Assembly: GCA_963971535.1 (NCBI GenBank)
Contig: OZ020594.1
Span: 114,782,418-114,846,417 of the forward strand
Direction: 5' to 3'
DNA from: Notolepis coatsorum
Lineage: Eukaryota; Chordata; Actinopteri; Aulopiformes; Paralepididae
DNA length: 64,000 nt
Part shown: positions 63,291 through 64,000 of the stretch, piece after piece
Layout: each line of letters begins with the position of its first letter
How positions within the stretch are numbered: the stretch's first letter is position 1
Made by a program: the position numbers and the translations under genes
The notes under the pieces: generated by a model
Seen by the model: only the letters and a program-made list of their open reading frames with translations
What the model was told of the DNA's origin: nothing
The model's database searches: none

Positions 63291-64000
63291 GGGGTGCACG
63301 ATATTGATTTTTTGACCCCGATATCGATACCGATAACTTTCTGCTCCTCAAGGTCGATACCGATAACCGATAATATATATATATATATTTATTGTATTAT
63401 AAAAAAATCTTTTTAATGTATATTCCTGTAGTTTTTACCTAACCAGATTTATCATGACATGAGTGTTACTACTATGAACAAAACAAAGCCAAGAGAACAG
63501 TTTAGACTCTTTTTCCAAATAAATATAATTTGAGTCAATCACAAAATTCACAATCCGTCAATGTCATTAACAATGTGTTTCCCTGACCAATGAGTGAACT
63601 AAAAACCAACAGGTATTGTGCTTTGTCAGCAGATAAAACATTTGACGCTATAGGAGAGGAGACTGTTGTGGTCTTGGTGCATGAAACAACTATTACTTGG
63701 CATTTATAGGACGGCACGCCTCAAAAAGAATTAAATAAAACAAACAAATAATCTCTGTCAAACGTCTTTAATTTTGCAAACGCCTCGTCAATAGGTACAA
63801 GCCGCACCGGTTCGCAAACTGCAAGTTTGTTGGTAAAAGACGACACGCCGCCGGCTCCTTTGCAGCTAGCTTTGGATTCGCAGCAGCTTAGCCTTTAGCT
63901 GCTCGCGCGCCGTCGTCGGATTTTAATACACCATCGTAGCGGTGGTGATGTTTCAGGTGACTTATTAAGTTGTTGCCCCTTTCCCTCCTCGTGGAACTTC
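63291..64000. mobile_element. start of a hAT-like MITE (TAGGGGTGCACGATA) running toward the window edge
   Basis: TAGGGGTGCACGATATTGATT followed by GATATCGATACCGATAAC-type sequence is the usual start of TATCG-rich hAT MITEs; compare 48514. No other end was seen before 64000. 63460-64000 shows no gene, with a GC-richer, CpG-bearing stretch at 63830-63940. Confidence 0.55.

Overview
This window looks like a piece of a teleost fish genome that is almost entirely transposable-element (TE) sequence. The grounds are low gene density, spliced hAT transposase exons, BEL/Pao, Ty3/Gypsy and CR1/L2-type retroelements, tRNA-derived SINEs, abundant non-autonomous hAT elements, and tetranucleotide and GA microsatellites. 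I found no intact host protein-coding gene, rRNA, tRNA gene or CRISPR array. The species cannot be named from the sequence alone.

Layout. 1-9.5 kb: two copies of a ~575-bp direct repeat (1-574, 8545-9119) enclose a decayed minus-strand Gag-like frame with two CCHC knuckles (1569-2942), a solo LTR (4313-5591), GA repeats and a CpG-bearing promoter-like stretch. 9.5-18.1 kb: a decayed plus-strand BEL/Pao element, split in its integrase by a 2150-bp hAT element (14443-16592) and by a second solo LTR (16822-17936). 18.1-24.5 kb: LINE 3' ends, a minus-strand CR1/L2-type LINE (19160-20690), and a minus-strand I/Nimb-like LINE ORF1 split by a hAT MITE (21872-23221). 24.8-28.5 kb: a spliced, broken hAT transposase gene with a BED finger, whose intron holds the third solo LTR. 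28.97-35.2 kb and 36.3-49.7 kb: two arms of a tandem segmental duplication. They share a twin-primed LINE, a 44-bp minisatellite and a hAT element. The second arm later gained a BEL element with 595-bp LTRs (36422-42081), a nearly full LINE (43622-46727) and two hAT MITEs, and the first arm gained a hAT foldback (34131-35102). 50-64 kb: SINEs, solo LTRs, more hAT elements, a piggyBac MITE, a Gypsy integrase fragment with an internal inversion, and a 5'-truncated LINE, stacked several levels deep.

No metabolic system or operon is present. The content is mobile-element history, readable because many insertions keep exact target-site duplications (TSDs) and several have an unoccupied paralogous site in the same window. 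The most unusual item is a non-autonomous hAT family (full copy 53866-54943, nested partial copy about 15622-16340) that appears to carry the promoter and first coding exon of a host gene resembling ppp1r21. One copy keeps the start codon and the other keeps a canonical splice donor.
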